A DNA stretch of 64,000 nucleotides from Cymbidium sinense. Taxonomy: Eukaryota > Streptophyta > Magnoliopsida > Asparagales > Orchidaceae. This document shows positions 1 through 10,967 of this stretch, in pieces; positions within the stretch are counted from its first letter, which is position 1; each line of letters opens with the position of its first letter. Below the pieces are notes generated by a model, which worked only from the letters and a program-made list of their open reading frames with translations, was not told the DNA's origin and made no database searches. The DNA is taken from contig CM038229.1 in the NCBI GenBank assembly GCA_021442155.1, forward strand, positions 93,963,716-94,027,715. Direction: 5' to 3'. A program made the translations under genes and the position numbers.

Positions 1-30
1 AAACAAAAAGAATAAATTATTTTTAAACAC

Positions 31-338
31 CTCACCTAGCATACCCAAATTTGATAAGTGAGTAAATTCCAAAATTCTCAAATCAAAAACAAAATCAATT
101 GACCCTTTACTTTAACATACTCAAGTTTGTTAAATAAAGGGTCCTCAAAATCAAAAATCAAAATTCAAACATAAACCTAATGGAAGTGTCTCTTCAAAAA
201 ATACTTGAACCCATTTTCAACATACCCAAATTTGTTGAAAGTGGAATCTACATTCAAAAATCCTCTTTCCAATCAATCTCAAAATCTCTTATAAATTATT
301 TGAGCCCCACTTAACACATTCAAGTTGTTGAGTGTGGG
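31..338. repeat. Four imperfect hairpins with a conserved loop
   Basis: Stems lie at 31-41/52-62, 101-117/128-143, 211-222/233-244 and 306-316/326-338. The second pairs 16 bases with one bulged C (arms beginning GACCCTTTA and ending TAAAGGGTC). The third pairs 12 bases with one G-T wobble. Loops are TACCCAAATT, TACTCAAGTT, TACCCAAATT and CATTCAAGT. Stem sequences differ between hairpins while pairing is kept. Centres are about 76, 105 and 94 bases apart. The surrounding sequence (1-420) is AT-rich with no coding signal. It lies directly upstream of Tat copy 1 and may belong to its untranslated leader, but no LTR end or primer-binding site is recognisable. Confidence 0.7.
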
Positions 339-720
339 TTCAAATTCTAAATCTAAATTCAAAAATCAACAAAATAGAGAACTAATTCAAGTTTTTTTTC
401 AACATTACGACTTTTTCGGTTGATTTAGGTTTTAGGTTGATTGATTGTAATGGCAGTGCATAAGTATGTGTTTACATTTCCTCATGGGATGGATTCAACC
501 TAGGATCAGGATAGCCTTCCATGATCTGACTATGCTCACCTCATCCACTTGGTAGGGGCTTCAAGGGGACCATGATTACATGTGAGGGAATCCCCCTCAC
601 GATAGTTAGCAGGAGCCTGGTGACCGGGCAGAAGCCGATCATCCAATTCGACATGCCATCTGACTCGAAGATTCTCTTACTAACGAGGAAGGATGTGGAT
701 GTTCCCATTAGCGATGCCGA

Positions 721-2125
721 TTGCGGTCTTCACTGATTGTTCCCCATGCTACCCCAGTTAGGGTGAGTACCCACTCGCTAGCTCCCTCAAAGGGGAAGGC
801 TCCCCTGATTCTAGGGATTGTCTTCCCTACTTTTGAGGTTGGGTCTAGTTCTTATTATGCTCGACCTACTAGGACCCAACAAAGAAACAAGAATTGCATG
901 ATCAAGCAATATGAAACTCATAATTCTAGGGAGTTGGAGGCAGCCACTCAATCTATTGTAGAGGAGTTACCTAGGTTGGTTTCCCTGCTGGTTATTGAAA
1001 ACTTGTTCCACCCTCCCTCTTGGTCTGATTGAGAGGATGCTAGGAGGATTTTGCTTCACCTCTGCCAGTGATTCAGTTTCATGCACCTGTTAGTGAGAGG
1101 AGGAGGTCGTACGGTGGCCACCGATCAATTTTATGCCAAGTAGGAGGATCCTATGGATGATCTGATTCTAGGGCTCAATTTGATTTGAGATCAGTTACTC
1201 CCCATAGTGTGGGTAACATAAGCAGGAGAGTGCTAGAGAGGCCCATACATTAGTTCATGTCACTAGCTGGGAGCACCGGAGGTATAGCGATGGTCCCTCA
1301 CTTTGTGGACTTTCCGGATGACGTCTGCTGCGACCATACTAATAATATCTTATTGATGAACTACACATCATAAGAGAGCTCTATCCTAAGAGAGTGGTGC
1401 CTCCATCACACCTCTTCTGCAGTCTTTTTGTACATGTCTCCTCTGTTCTAAGGCCATGAAGGCCACATCGGGGAGAAAGAACCCGTTGGTGATTATGGTC
1501 GAGATCTGTCCCATCTACATCAGATTGTGGTGGTGAGCTCGACCTTCTGCCCTAGTCATGGTGTAGAAGGAATGGTGACCTCGAAGTATAATAGTCATCC
1601 CTTCACCACCACCACCACAGCAGGCTATGGAGATGGTCACAACAGTTAAGGGAAGAGGAGATAGTTCAATCACCCTTATGGCCATAGATCCTCCTAGGAG
1701 TGCCACTCCGCCCAGATCTAGCAATAGTCAAGAGTATCTTTCCTCTAGTGAGCATAGTCCTCACAAGATCAGCTCACCAGCAGCATCAGAGGTTAGGTGC
1801 TTATCTATTCATGATAGTGATCCCATTATCGGTCAGACCCAATCTTTCATGCTTGTGTAGTTGGACCAATCCCTAGATGACATAGTAGCTCAGTATCTAG
1901 TGGACAAGAAGGAAATCTTAGGATATGCTTGGTCTAATTTATAAGATGAAAAGGTCAGCTTTGATCTAAATGAAGATGACTTGTTAGAGGATTCAGCGGG
2001 GGTACACATGGTAGATACCCAGGGTTCTCTCCTCATGAGCAACAGACTATGGAAGGTGTTGAGGCCGAGTAGGAAGACACAGCCTACTCAACCCAACACC
2101 TTCATTGATAATTGAAATAGAAAGA
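721..2125 (+). pseudogene. Unassigned coding remnant upstream of gag
   Basis: One frame (frame of base 721) keeps long protein-like stretches from 721 to 1032 and again from 1627 to about 2125, interrupted by many stops. The later part contains hydrophilic segments such as LDQSLDDIVAQYLVDKKE and VSFDLNEDDLLEDSAG, which look like former coding sequence. I do not recognise a domain. Ogre/Tat elements often carry an extra ORF or an extended N-terminal region before gag, and its position fits that. It could equally be the N-terminal half of a long gag. Copies 2 and 3 start downstream of this point, so there is no second copy in the window to compare. Confidence 0.4.
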
Positions 2126-2339
2126 TGAACAAATAGATAGGATGGGGAAGTAGCTCGAGGATTTATTAGCAGTAGTCTTAGCACTTTAAAAATAAGCACC
2201 GATAGTTCATTCTACTATAGCTGAGGCTAGTTAGCCAGAGTTGGTGCATGTCTTAGATTTTGCCAACACTTTACCTCTAACAGAGTAGGGTAGCACTAGC
2301 CTATATAGGAAGGTAGTGGATAGTACCTCCATACAGGAA

Positions 2340-2985
2340 AAAGATATCAAAACCATGGTTGAGTTGTAGGGGAGAGAAGCATTGGCTCAAGTCCGAGGAG
2401 GATCATCAGTTCTAAAGGGTAGACCCTACCCAAAAGAATTTGATGCCATCCAATATCCTAATGGTTTTGTGCCACCTTCTTTCAAAAGCTTCGATGGCAG
2501 TGGGAACTCAAAGTAGCATATTGCATTTCAGGATCAGTTATTACAATGTCGGTGGTAGTGACACTTTACTCTTTCATTTCTTTGTCAGTAGCTTAGTAGG
2601 CATTGCCTTTGATTGGTATGCTAAACTTTCCAATAGTTCAGTGAAGATTTTTGCTGAGTTAGAGCAACTCTTCATCCAAAGGTTTACTGGAGCTCAACAA
2701 AGGTTGACTGTAAGTGATCTCATCGTGGATCAACAAAACCTCGATGAGTCCCTCGTTGATTATATTCTCAGATGGCATAATTTGAGTATGAAATGCGAAC
2801 CATAGCTATCTGAACAGCATGCCATCGAGATATTTCCTAAGAATATCCATGGCCTGGTCGCCTTCATGCTCAAAGGTTCCACCATCAAAACATTTGAAAA
2901 GTTAAATAATAAGGCAGCTAGCTTACAAGGAGAAGCCAAATAGTCACCATTTCCATACTGATCAACAAAGTAGAAGCCACAAAAA
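2340..2985 (+). pseudogene. gag (capsid domain) remnant
   Basis: The capsid-like domain forms virus-like particles around the element RNA. A conserved entry segment (GRPYPKEFDAIQYPNGF) is read in the frame of base 2409. A frameshift then moves the reading to the frame of base 2440, where FDWYAKL, ELEQLFIQRFTGAQQRL and VDYILRWHNLSMKCEP match the pattern of Athila/Tat gag proteins (tryptophan-tyrosine pair, FxxRF, then DYIxRW). After a stop at 2803 the same frame continues with LSEQHAIEIFPKNI and MLKGSTIKTFEKL. No zinc knuckle is visible. The domain is recognisable, but the shift and stops make it non-functional. Confidence 0.75.
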
Positions 2986-4087
2986 GATTTTGAGAAGAAG
3001 CAGGCGTGATAGTAGTAGTCAAGGGAAAGCGTCAGAGAGCAGTTTGAGAGACCTCGTGCTCCGCAGCCATCACATCCACCTCCTCTACCACCACCAAAGA
3101 AGCCCTACTAGCTACTACATCAGCCTCCATGGCCTACACCGCCTCCTCCTTAGCCACATCATCAGTAGTAGAGGTATACATACCCGTCGCCAAGTAGCTA
3201 CGGTCCACCTACTCTTTTGAATAAACATAATAAGCCTTATTCATTTAAGTGGGAGGTAATCAAGAAGATCTTTAAGAATCTCATAAAGAAGCCTGATTTC
3301 ATGCTACCCTAACTAGAGAGGAAGTGGTCAAAATCAATGATCCCAACTTTTGCCCCTACCATCATGTTTGGTCTATTTGAAGATTGCTTTTCATTCAAGG
3401 ACTAAGCATAGCTTCAAGACCAGCTATAGTTATCTGAAGGAATACCTTATGGAACAACCATCTAGTTCCATTAGGGTAATCCTTGGGAAACTTTCTATCT
3501 AAAACCAAAGAAGGTTGGGATATCTCTTTATCCTCACAGAAAATTGTCTCCAAAATCAGAAACTTTCCTTGCAGGTGCCTAAGATAGCTCAAACCACCAA
3601 CATCAAGGAAGGTTTGCAAGTTGCAAGAGCCAACTCAGGGAAAGGGGAGCTCGAATAGCGGCTGTACAGGGATAGCCATGTAGTGCAACCACCGATGTCC
3701 AAACCTCCCATCCACTTGACTACATCAGAGACTACTTCTACTTCAGCTAGCTCTTCTTCTAGTATACATCTTGTATCGGTGGATAAGGGCATCAAATCCC
3801 CCATTCCTCTTACTTTACTTGATTTCTACTATGTACATCCTTCAAAATCCAAGAAATTGAAGAATAAAGCTAGTTTGAATTATATCTATGTTACTTCTGA
3901 TGGGTTGTCTAAATCTAGTCCTAATGAAAAATCTTCAAGTTTAAACAACAACTATAATAACTCTGATCTTCCTCTTTTTGATTCAGAGTTGGACTTTCCT
4001 ACTCTAAATACTACGGGTTCACCTCTTGAGATAGACTTGGAATCATCCAATTTTGAGAGTCCCATTGGAGATGCTGTAGGAGCCTAA
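2986..4087 (+). pseudogene. gag-to-protease region remnant
   Basis: Coding-like sequence with several frameshifts lies between gag and protease. At 3050-3200 a proline-rich stretch can be read in one frame. From 3240 to 3340 segments such as SFKWEVIKKIFKNLIKKPDF suggest a former protein. The longest open stretch, 3683-4087, encodes a Ser/Thr-rich, acidic, low-complexity segment ending with a run of Glu/Asp/Ser. No known domain is recognised. Its position corresponds to the C-terminal part of Gag and the linker to protease. Confidence 0.4.
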
Positions 4088-4273
4088 CGTGCAAGTAGAA
4101 TCTTCCATTACCCTACCACAAGAGATCACCGAAGTCAACCTCCATAGTGGCAAGGTTTTACCTCCTAAGGTAGCACCTCAATATAAGGGGAAACAAGTCA
4201 TTGGTTCAGAGGATCGAGAAGCCCCTCCATAAGATGCTCCACACCTTGATATGCTTGTGTAGATCAGCCCAAG

Positions 4274-4640
4274 GTGGACTACAATGCCTTCTCTCACCTA
4301 AGAAAGTTTCCATCTAAGCTAAGCATATATGATGCTTTTATCTTATCCAAAGAGATGAGGGAATCATTAATCAAGGCTCTCCTTAATCCAGAGATATTCT
4401 TAGCTCAACTGATCACTATTGGAGAGGAGGCACATTATTTCAGAGAAGCTCAAGGGATTACTTTCACAGATAAAGACCTACTTCTAGGGAACATGGAGCA
4501 CAACCGTCCCCTCTATATTATAATAGACATGGGTAGATTTAGACTTACCAGAGTTCTCATCGATCTAAGAGCATCGGTGAATATTATGAGTCTAAAGACA
4601 CTTTTCTATTTGAGGATTGACATCTCCACACTCTGAGGAG
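4274..4640 (+). pseudogene. Retroviral-type aspartic protease remnant
   Basis: The protease would cleave the Gag-Pol polyprotein. The segment contains ITFTDKDLLLGN and HNRPLYIIIDMG followed by RVLIDLRASVNIMSLKTLF. In plant Tat elements this region normally reads (I/V)xxVDGGSAVNIM. The catalytic Asp and the following VNIM are kept, but the Gly-Gly/Ser after the Asp has become Leu-Arg, which would destroy the active-site turn. A stop follows at 4634. The same region is present, more damaged, at 42703-42894 in copy 3. Confidence 0.7.
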
Positions 4641-5060
4641 ATCAGATGATGTTGAGAGGATTCAATGAATAAGGCCAGAGTGCTTTAGGTTCCATAGTGT
4701 TACCTTTGAAGATAGATGACTAGAAGACTGAAGCCAAGTTGTATATCATTGATTTGAATTCATCATTCACCACTTTGCTCAGTAGGTTTTGGATACATCA
4801 GAATAAGATGATTCCATTCTCCCTCCATCAGTGCATCAAGTTCAGGAAGGATGGGATTGAGTACTATGTCAAAAGAGATGAAAATCCATTTTCACTCAGA
4901 GAGGTTGAGATATATGAGGATGCTACCTACTATGTTTCTCAAAACACCCTTTCTCATGAACTTGGACAAAATTCAAATACAAAAGAAAAGAAGAAAAGTA
5001 AAAGAAAAGAAAAGAAAAAGAAAAGAAAAATAAAATCCAAGTGAACAAGAAAGGGAAATT
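4641..5060 (+). pseudogene. Post-protease segment with Lys-rich tail
   Basis: This is the second half of the protease region typical of Tat polyproteins: MLRGFNE, GQSALGSIVLPLKIDD, then RFWIHQNKMIPFSLHQCIKF, EVEIYEDATYYVSQN, ending in a lysine-rich run at about 4975-5040. Two stops interrupt it, at about 4670 and 4722. The equivalent in copy 2 (22579-22960) has an even longer Lys/Glu tail. Copy 3 lacks most of it. The insertion point of the antisense LTR in copies 2 and 3 lies at the sequence equivalent to 4676-4683, which is uninterrupted here. Confidence 0.6.
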
Positions 5061-5985
5061 GAAGAAGAAGTAAAGCCGTATCACATTTCTCCACAGTTCA
5101 TTCCATCATATAGACATGTGGGTAGGATGACGACCAAGGCGGCGAGGTAGAAATAGAGGTTAGAGGTGGAAGACCCTCTAGTTGGCCACCCAGGTTATGT
5201 TCTAGTTCATGAGTACCCCTACTATTAACATAGACTTGGGATCCAGCTCAGAGGATGAGTCTAATGTGATTAGTATACCAACCAACCCCTCTCATTGCGT
5301 TTCATTAGAGGTGACACATGAGACAGACAGCGATGAAGACCAGGCCTCCAGATAAAGCATGAATTTATTCAAATCAAATATATGTTAAACTATCACGTAG
5401 TAGTTAGGAACCTTAGCTCTAACCTTACTTTCATCTCAAAACTTGAAGGTTTAGTAGTTAAGGAAGCCCCTCAGTCTTATAGAGATGTAAAGCTAAAGAG
5501 ATTCTTTTTTTGTGATCAAGTCCAAAAACTGATGTAGGATTTGAGGATATTTCAAATAAAGAATTAATGGAATTACATTTTGATTGGTACTCACCTTGTG
5601 TTCTTCATATTGCAAAGAAGGGTTTGATACCTTATACATGGTTTGAGCACAGGTCAGAGTACTTCAAAAAGCTATGGAAAAATAAAGGCAGGGATGCATA
5701 ATCAAGATCAGGACTATGATTCGGTACTATGGGTCCATTCGATTATGATGATTACTGTTTAGTTGTCACCAATCATTTAGAGTCTGATAAGTTCTTTTCA
5801 CACAACACCAAACCTTATTAGGATGTGTGCTTAGAAACTTCAAATGATCTACAAACCAAACATGCATCACTTGAAGAGGAGATCCATTCAACAATCAACA
5901 AGCTTAGATAAATCAACCTCGGGATAGAAGAAAAATCCACGCCCGACATATATCAATTCATTCCTGAATGAAAAAAAATTTTGAT
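5061..5985 (+). pseudogene. Linker before reverse transcriptase, degraded
   Basis: No domain is recognised. The stretch aligns by eye with 22961-23940 in copy 2 and partly with 50183-50720 in copy 3. Shared landmarks are a run of acidic residues (around 5740-5900 here, 23676-23960 in copy 2) and the phrase TNHLESD. The open stretch in copy 2 is the best preserved. Multiple stops and shifts are present here. The acidic segment just before RT is a regular part of this family in the window. Confidence 0.45.
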
Positions 5986-6890
5986 GAATTAGTTAAGCTA
6001 TTGACTGAGTTTAAAGACTACTTTACATAGAGTTATGCTGAAATGCCTAGATTATCTCCTAATGTAGCAGTCAACAAACTAGCAATAGATCCTAGCTAAC
6101 CCTATCAAGCAAGCTTCTAGACACATGCGATTAGAAATTGAACAATAGGTCATTTCTGAAGTCAACAAATTGATCGATACTGCTTTCATCAGGGAAGAAA
6201 AATACCCTACCTTGTTAGCCAGTGTCATACTAGTTAAGAAGAAGGATGGCCAAATTCACATGTGCATCGATTTGAGGGACTTAAACAAGGCATGTTTTAA
6301 GGATGAGGTTCCTCTTCCTATACTAGAATCAATGGTGGACATCACCTCATCTCATATAGTTTTCTCCTTCATTGTTGGGTCATCTAACTACAATCATATC
6401 AAGATGGCCCCCAAAAGATGAAATAAATACTACTTTTCAAACCCCAATCAGAATCTATTATTATAGGGTCATGCCTTTCGGCCTTAAAATCTTTGGTGCA
6501 TACCAAGCCGGATCTTCAATGAACTCATCCATCATCAGGTTGAATGCTACATTGATGATCTAATAGTCAAGAGCAAAGAAAAGGAAGACCATATCTTTAA
6601 CTTGAGAGAAGTTTTCAAAAGGTTAAGATAATTTAACCTCAAAATGAAACCCCTGAAGTGTGCATTCAGAGTAGCTTCAGAGAAATTCCTTGGGTTTGTT
6701 GCCTAACACCGAGGAATAGAAATAGATCCAAAAAGATTAAAGCTATCTTAAAAATTCCACCTCCTAAAAGTTTAACTCAACTCAAATCTTTCCAATGAAG
6801 GTTGGCGTATCTAAGACTCTTTATTTCCATCCTATCGGGGATGACAAGGGTCGTTCTCAGCACTTGTCAAAAAGGATGATAAGTTTTAGT
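5986..6890 (+). pseudogene. Reverse transcriptase remnant, copy 1
   Basis: RT copies the element RNA into DNA. The fingers motif is at 6170-6330 (VILVKKKDGQIHMCIDLRDL, then NKACFKDEVPLP), followed by the palm segment IVFSFIVGSSNYNHIKMAP. A frameshift near 6410 moves on to RIYYYRVMPFGLK. The catalytic box at 6548-6559 reads YIDD followed by LIVKSKEKEDH, so both metal-binding aspartates survive. After it come the thumb and connection phrases ending in SLTQLKSFQ*RLAY-type sequence near 6760-6810. At least three frameshifts and several stops make it inactive. Confidence 0.85.
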
Positions 6891-7300
6891 GTGATGACAA
6901 GGGCCAGCATGCCTTTGAAGATATCAAGCAATATTTTATAAAGCTACCTGTTCTAGCAGCCCCTTTCCTGGGCAAGCCACTCATCCTTTACACTGCTACA
7001 TTGGATGATTCTCTCGGTGCTTTGTTGGCCCAAGCTAACGATGAAGGGAAGGAGAGTGCTCTCTACTACCTCATTGTTTCATCTTTGAGAACCTATTGAG
7101 AAACATTGCCTAACTTTGATCTTTGGATCCAAAAAGCTATGGCACTATATGCTATCTCATAAAGTGAACTTGATTTCCAAAACGAATCCACTATAGTATC
7201 TCATGACATAGCTAATGCTATCTGGATGTTTCACACTAGAAGATTTCTTAGCCGCACACCCACTATCTTTTGATTCCACTTAGTGATGATCTCCCTGATG
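6890..7300 (+). pseudogene. First RNase H domain remnant, copy 1
   Basis: This is the Ty3/gypsy RNase H directly downstream of RT. Visible phrases are HAFEDIKQYF, the AAPFLGKPLILYTATLDDSL block with GALLAQANDEGKESALYYL, and then EKHCLTLIF- and HKVNLISK-type sequence up to about 7190. It degrades the RNA strand during cDNA synthesis. In the Tat clade this first domain is often considered degenerate because a second RNase H follows. Small indels around 7080-7100 and 7190-7260 break the frame. Confidence 0.75.
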
Positions 7301-7329
7301 AACAAATCACAAACTTAGGGGTGGTTGAT

Positions 7330-7745
7330 AACTGTCGATGGGAGATGTATTTTGATGGTGCAGCTTCCTTTCATAAAAGAGAAGCACCATAATCTGCTCT
7401 TCTAGGAAAGGTAGGGGTAGGATTAGTTCTCTTAACTCCACACGGTGATGTGATGAGATTCTCATACTACCTCTCCAATCCCTGCACTAACAATGAAGCT
7501 GAGTATGAGGCTCTGAGGAGTTAGCCATCACAGTCTGTGTCAAGAGCATCAACATCTATTCTCAGTTGGTTATCAACCAGATTGTCAAGTCCTACAAGGT
7601 TCTCAAACCTAAGCTTTGTCATTACCATGAGTATACTATGTTGGCCCAAATCCATAAAGTCACCATCTACAAGGTTCCCAGAACAAGAATATGTATGCTT
7701 TGGATAAACTTGCCAAGAAATTGGCATGTCAAGAAAGATCCATTC
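7330..7745 (+). pseudogene. Second, archaeal-type RNase H (aRNH) remnant, copy 1
   Basis: This extra domain between RNase H and integrase defines the plant Tat lineage. Visible phrases are WEMYFDGAASF (first catalytic Asp), GVGLVLLTPHGDVMRFSYYL, NPCTNNEAEYEAL (catalytic Glu) and SQLVINQIVKSYKVLKPKL. In other plant Tat elements the domain ends in an ADALA-type motif with a fourth acidic residue. Here the corresponding stretch at about 7688-7715 reads MYALDKLAKKLA, with Tyr in that position. Stops and shifts at about 7391 and 7515 break the frame. Confidence 0.8.
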
Positions 7746-9077
7746 TATTAAGAGTCCAAAATAGACAAGTCCATCCCTTATTGATGTTGAACTCATAAAA
7801 CTTTCTCTTGAAGGGAGGTTATCATTGCCAAAATGGGCGTGATTAGGCAACCATTCATGACTATTTGAACACCGATCAACTACCTCAAGAAAAGTCACAA
7901 GCCTATCAGGTGAAATAGAAAGTTCTCTCTTATGCTCTCGTTAATGGCACCTTGTATCGACCATCTTTCGATCAAATGTGGTTACACTGTTTAGACAAAC
8001 ACAAAACATGTAGGATCATGACTGAGGTACATTCAGGTCTATGCGGAGTGCATCAATCCGATTCAAAGATGAAGATGAAGATCAAGAGACTAGGATACTA
8101 GTAGCCTTTGATGATTACAGACTGCATGGATGTAGCTAGGAGATACCATCAGTGTCAGGTACACAGTGTGGTCCTACATCAACCACCCAACATTTTACAC
8201 CCTACATTAGCTTCAAGGCCATTTGAGTATTGGGGTACCGACATTATGGGTCCTATCAATCTTCTTTCTTCCAAGGGTCATCGGTTCATCTTAGCTACCA
8301 TCGATTACTTTTTTGAGTGGGTGAAGGAAATTCCACTCAGAGAAGTCACAGCTCAGCATGTGCTTCAATTTTTCAAGAACTATATCATATATAGGTTTGG
8401 GGTGCCTCGATGAATTATATCCGATAATGGTACTACATTCGAAAGCACCAAGATCAACAGCTTCACCAGAATACATGGTATAGATTGGAGATACTTTACC
8501 ATCTACTACCTTAGAGCAAATGGCTTAGCAAAAGAATTTTATAAAACTCTCATCAAAATACTAAAGAATACACTTGATGACAGCAAGCGACAGTGGAATG
8601 AGCAGTTGGTTGAAGCCTTGTGGCCTACCACCACATAAGAACCCCAACTTCTATTTTCTTTAGTGTATGGGTCTGAAGCCATTCTACCTTTAGAAGTTCA
8701 ACTCCCATCACTAAGGATAGAATTGGGTAGCAAGATCACTACAGAACAAAATGCAAAGTTACGGTTAGAAGAGCTAAAGGTTTGGAGGAGATCACCTATG
8801 AGCGTGCTAGAACCTCAAGTTGTACTAAGCCAAAATGATTTAAACTCACAACAAGATAGTTTTCCCTAGGTCTTTCTAAGTAGAAGAACTTGTATTAGTC
8901 CCAAGGGGACCAATGTTTTCCCATGGATAGATGGGAGGCAAGTTTAAACCCACTTGGGAAGGCCCCTATGTCATAGAGAAGGCCTACAAAAGAGGATCTT
9001 ATCAGGTCATTGATTGTAAAGGGGAACACCCTATGCTTCCAATTAATGGGATCTATTTAAAGAAATATTATGCATAA
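7746..9077 (+). pseudogene. Integrase remnant, copy 1
   Basis: Integrase inserts the cDNA into the host genome. The zinc-binding region contains TEVHSGLCG and RRYHQCQVHSVVLHQP at about 8020-8180. The first Cys of the CxxC pair is replaced by Tyr. The catalytic core has FEYWGTDIMGPI (first Asp), DYFFEWVKEIPLREV, then after a stop at 8411 IISDNGTTFES (second Asp) and NGLAKEFYKT near the catalytic Glu. The C-terminal part has VYGSEAILPLEVQLPSLR at 8660-8720, TWEGPYVIEKA around 8955 and PMLPINGIYLKKYYA ending at the stop at 9075. No chromodomain is seen. Frameshifts near 8630 and 8870 split the C-terminus. Confidence 0.85.
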
Positions 9078-10967
9078 AACATGTTTGAAATTAATTATCA
9101 ACAAAAGAACAAAAATCTGATTCTATTTCATCAAAATATTCTCTTCTTTTGAAGCATTGTTTGCATGTCTTGTGAATCCGACATGGCGTGTTTAGGATAG
9201 GTGTAAGAGAACCCAAGAGGCATCATATCCCTCTTTCATGACATAAACATAATCTCCTGGTGCTATTAGAATAGGTGTAAGATAACCCAAGAGGCATCCT
9301 ATTTCGAGCACAACTAAGTTAGGTGTGAGAGAACCCGCGTGACATCCTTTCTTAGTGGAATTCTAGTTGCCATCCGTGGCACCATTTTATCCAATTCCCC
9401 AAGTGTGTTTAGGGTAGGTGTGAGAGAACCCAAGCAACATCCTATTCCCTTTAACATAGTACAAAAACAAACACATATTTTTTTATCTCAGGCTATTTTG
9501 ATGTGGGAGCAAGCCCCTTGTGGCACTCACTCATTAGCTGCTCTAGGTCGGATTTACATGCTACCTTGCTAGTATGTCATCCCAGTGGTCATTTGTTGGA
9601 GGATGTAAGTCCCCATGCTTTCTTCCTAACTTGGCCATTACAAACCAACGAGTGTCATGTTAGTTTCGTAGTCTTCACTAATAAGCCAATAAACTACCTC
9701 ATGTTGACTTTATTTAAGAAGATGTGAGTCCCGACACTTTCTTCTTGAACTAGCTATCATGCACTGACTAGGTTGAGTATCCTTGAGGTCTAGGTGTAAG
9801 AGTCCCCTAGAGGCATCCTATTCCTTCAAGCACAAACACATATCTTTTATCTCGGGCTATTTTGATGTGGGAGCAAGCCGCCTGTAGCACTCACTCATTA
9901 GCTGCTCCAGGTTGGGTCTACATGCTACCTCGCTAGTATGTTACCCCAGTGGTTCCTTATTTTAGAAGATGTGAGTTCCTGCGTTTTCTTCCTAACTGAT
10001 CATTGCAAACCAAAGAGCACCTTGTTAGTTTTATTATATTCGCCACCAAGTAGTCACCTCATGTTGATTTTGTTTAAGAGGATGTGAGTTCTAGCTTTCT
10101 TCTTAAACCGATCATCATGCACGACAGTATATTGAGGTTTAGGTAAGTCCCCAAAGGCTCTTCCCTCTTGACTACATTTGAGTTGATATAAGTCCCCTAA
10201 TGGCATTCACTCAGTAGTCATCCTAGGTCAGATGGAACCTATCGAGCTGAAGATAGACTATCCTAGCAATCAGTTCTGCTATAGGAGGATGTGAGTCTCT
10301 GAGCTTTCTTCCTAAGATGATTATTATAAATTGATGGGCACCTTAGGTTGGTTGATGTTCTATGCTGACACTCACCTAGTGGATACACCACTCTTGGCAG
10401 ATGTGAGTCCCCACACTTTCTCCATGAGTTGGCCACCGAATACTTATGATATTATCTTCTCCAAGGTTTTGGATCAAGCCCCTTCATGGCCCCTCTCCTT
10501 CTGGGCACTCTATTTGGATCACGTCCTTTATGACCCCATTTAGACACTACCTAGGTTACTTTTGGATTGAATAAGTTCCCCTTTCATAGTAGCCACCCCT
10601 GTGGTTGGAGAATTTATTCAGTGGACATATAGATTCTTCCTTGGTTCAGTAAATTTGAGATTGGTCTAGCCTGATATAAGCTCCTTCTCAATTTGATCCC
10701 TTGCAAACTAACAGGGTTCATAATGAAATAAACTAAACAAAAAAATAAAAATTTTCGCTTGTGGATTAGGAATTCAAGCCCCAAAGGGCCCCTTTTCCCA
10801 AGTAGGCATCATATCTTTAGGAAGTGTTAGCAGAACTCCCTATAGGAATTGTCTGACACTGAGTTGAGATAAATCCCAAGTTACTCTCACCTCAGGTTGG
10901 GTTCTATCTATTTTCCACAAGGGTTACCCTCATATCATTTTTATTTGGAAGATGGCTATTAGCCCTT
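9078..10967 (+). other. R1: 3' non-coding region of Tat copy 1
   Basis: No coding domain. The stretch is built from diverged repeated phrases such as GATGTGAGTCCC, CTTTCTTCCTAAC, TTGGCCA and AGTCACCT, each preceded by a T-rich run. The same region follows pol in copy 2 (27060-28546) and copy 3 (53840-55217), in the same order. Near its end (10950-10960) it skips a piece present in copies 2 and 3, and then reads AGCCC just before the LTR at 10968. Open frames of 65-77 codons here are not conserved between copies. Confidence 0.6.
9185..9830 (+). repeat. Imperfect repeat with GGTGTAAGAGAACCC core
   Basis: The phrase AGGTGTAAGAGAACCC followed by AAGAGGCATCCTATT recurs, with changes, at about 9198, 9265, 9320, 9415 and 9800. 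Spacing is roughly 55-100 bases for the first four. Copies 2 and 3 of the element keep only one recognisable unit each at about 27150 and 53930, so the expansion is specific to copy 1. Confidence 0.6.

Larger units (their letters stand above)
421..10967 (+). mobile_element. Tat-type Ty3/gypsy retrotransposon, copy 1 (decayed)
   Basis: This is the longest of the three retroelement copies. The order on the plus strand is unassigned coding remnant, gag, protease, reverse transcriptase, RNase H, a second archaeal-type RNase H, integrase and a non-coding stretch. RT before integrase places it in Ty3/gypsy. The extra RNase H between the first RNase H and integrase is the known hallmark of the plant Tat/Ogre clade. 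No chromodomain follows the integrase. Frameshifts and stops occur in every domain, so it is an old inactive copy. Its own 5' LTR and primer-binding site are not seen. The LTR that follows at 10968 has no polypurine tract in front of it and is better explained as a later insertion. Confidence 0.85.
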
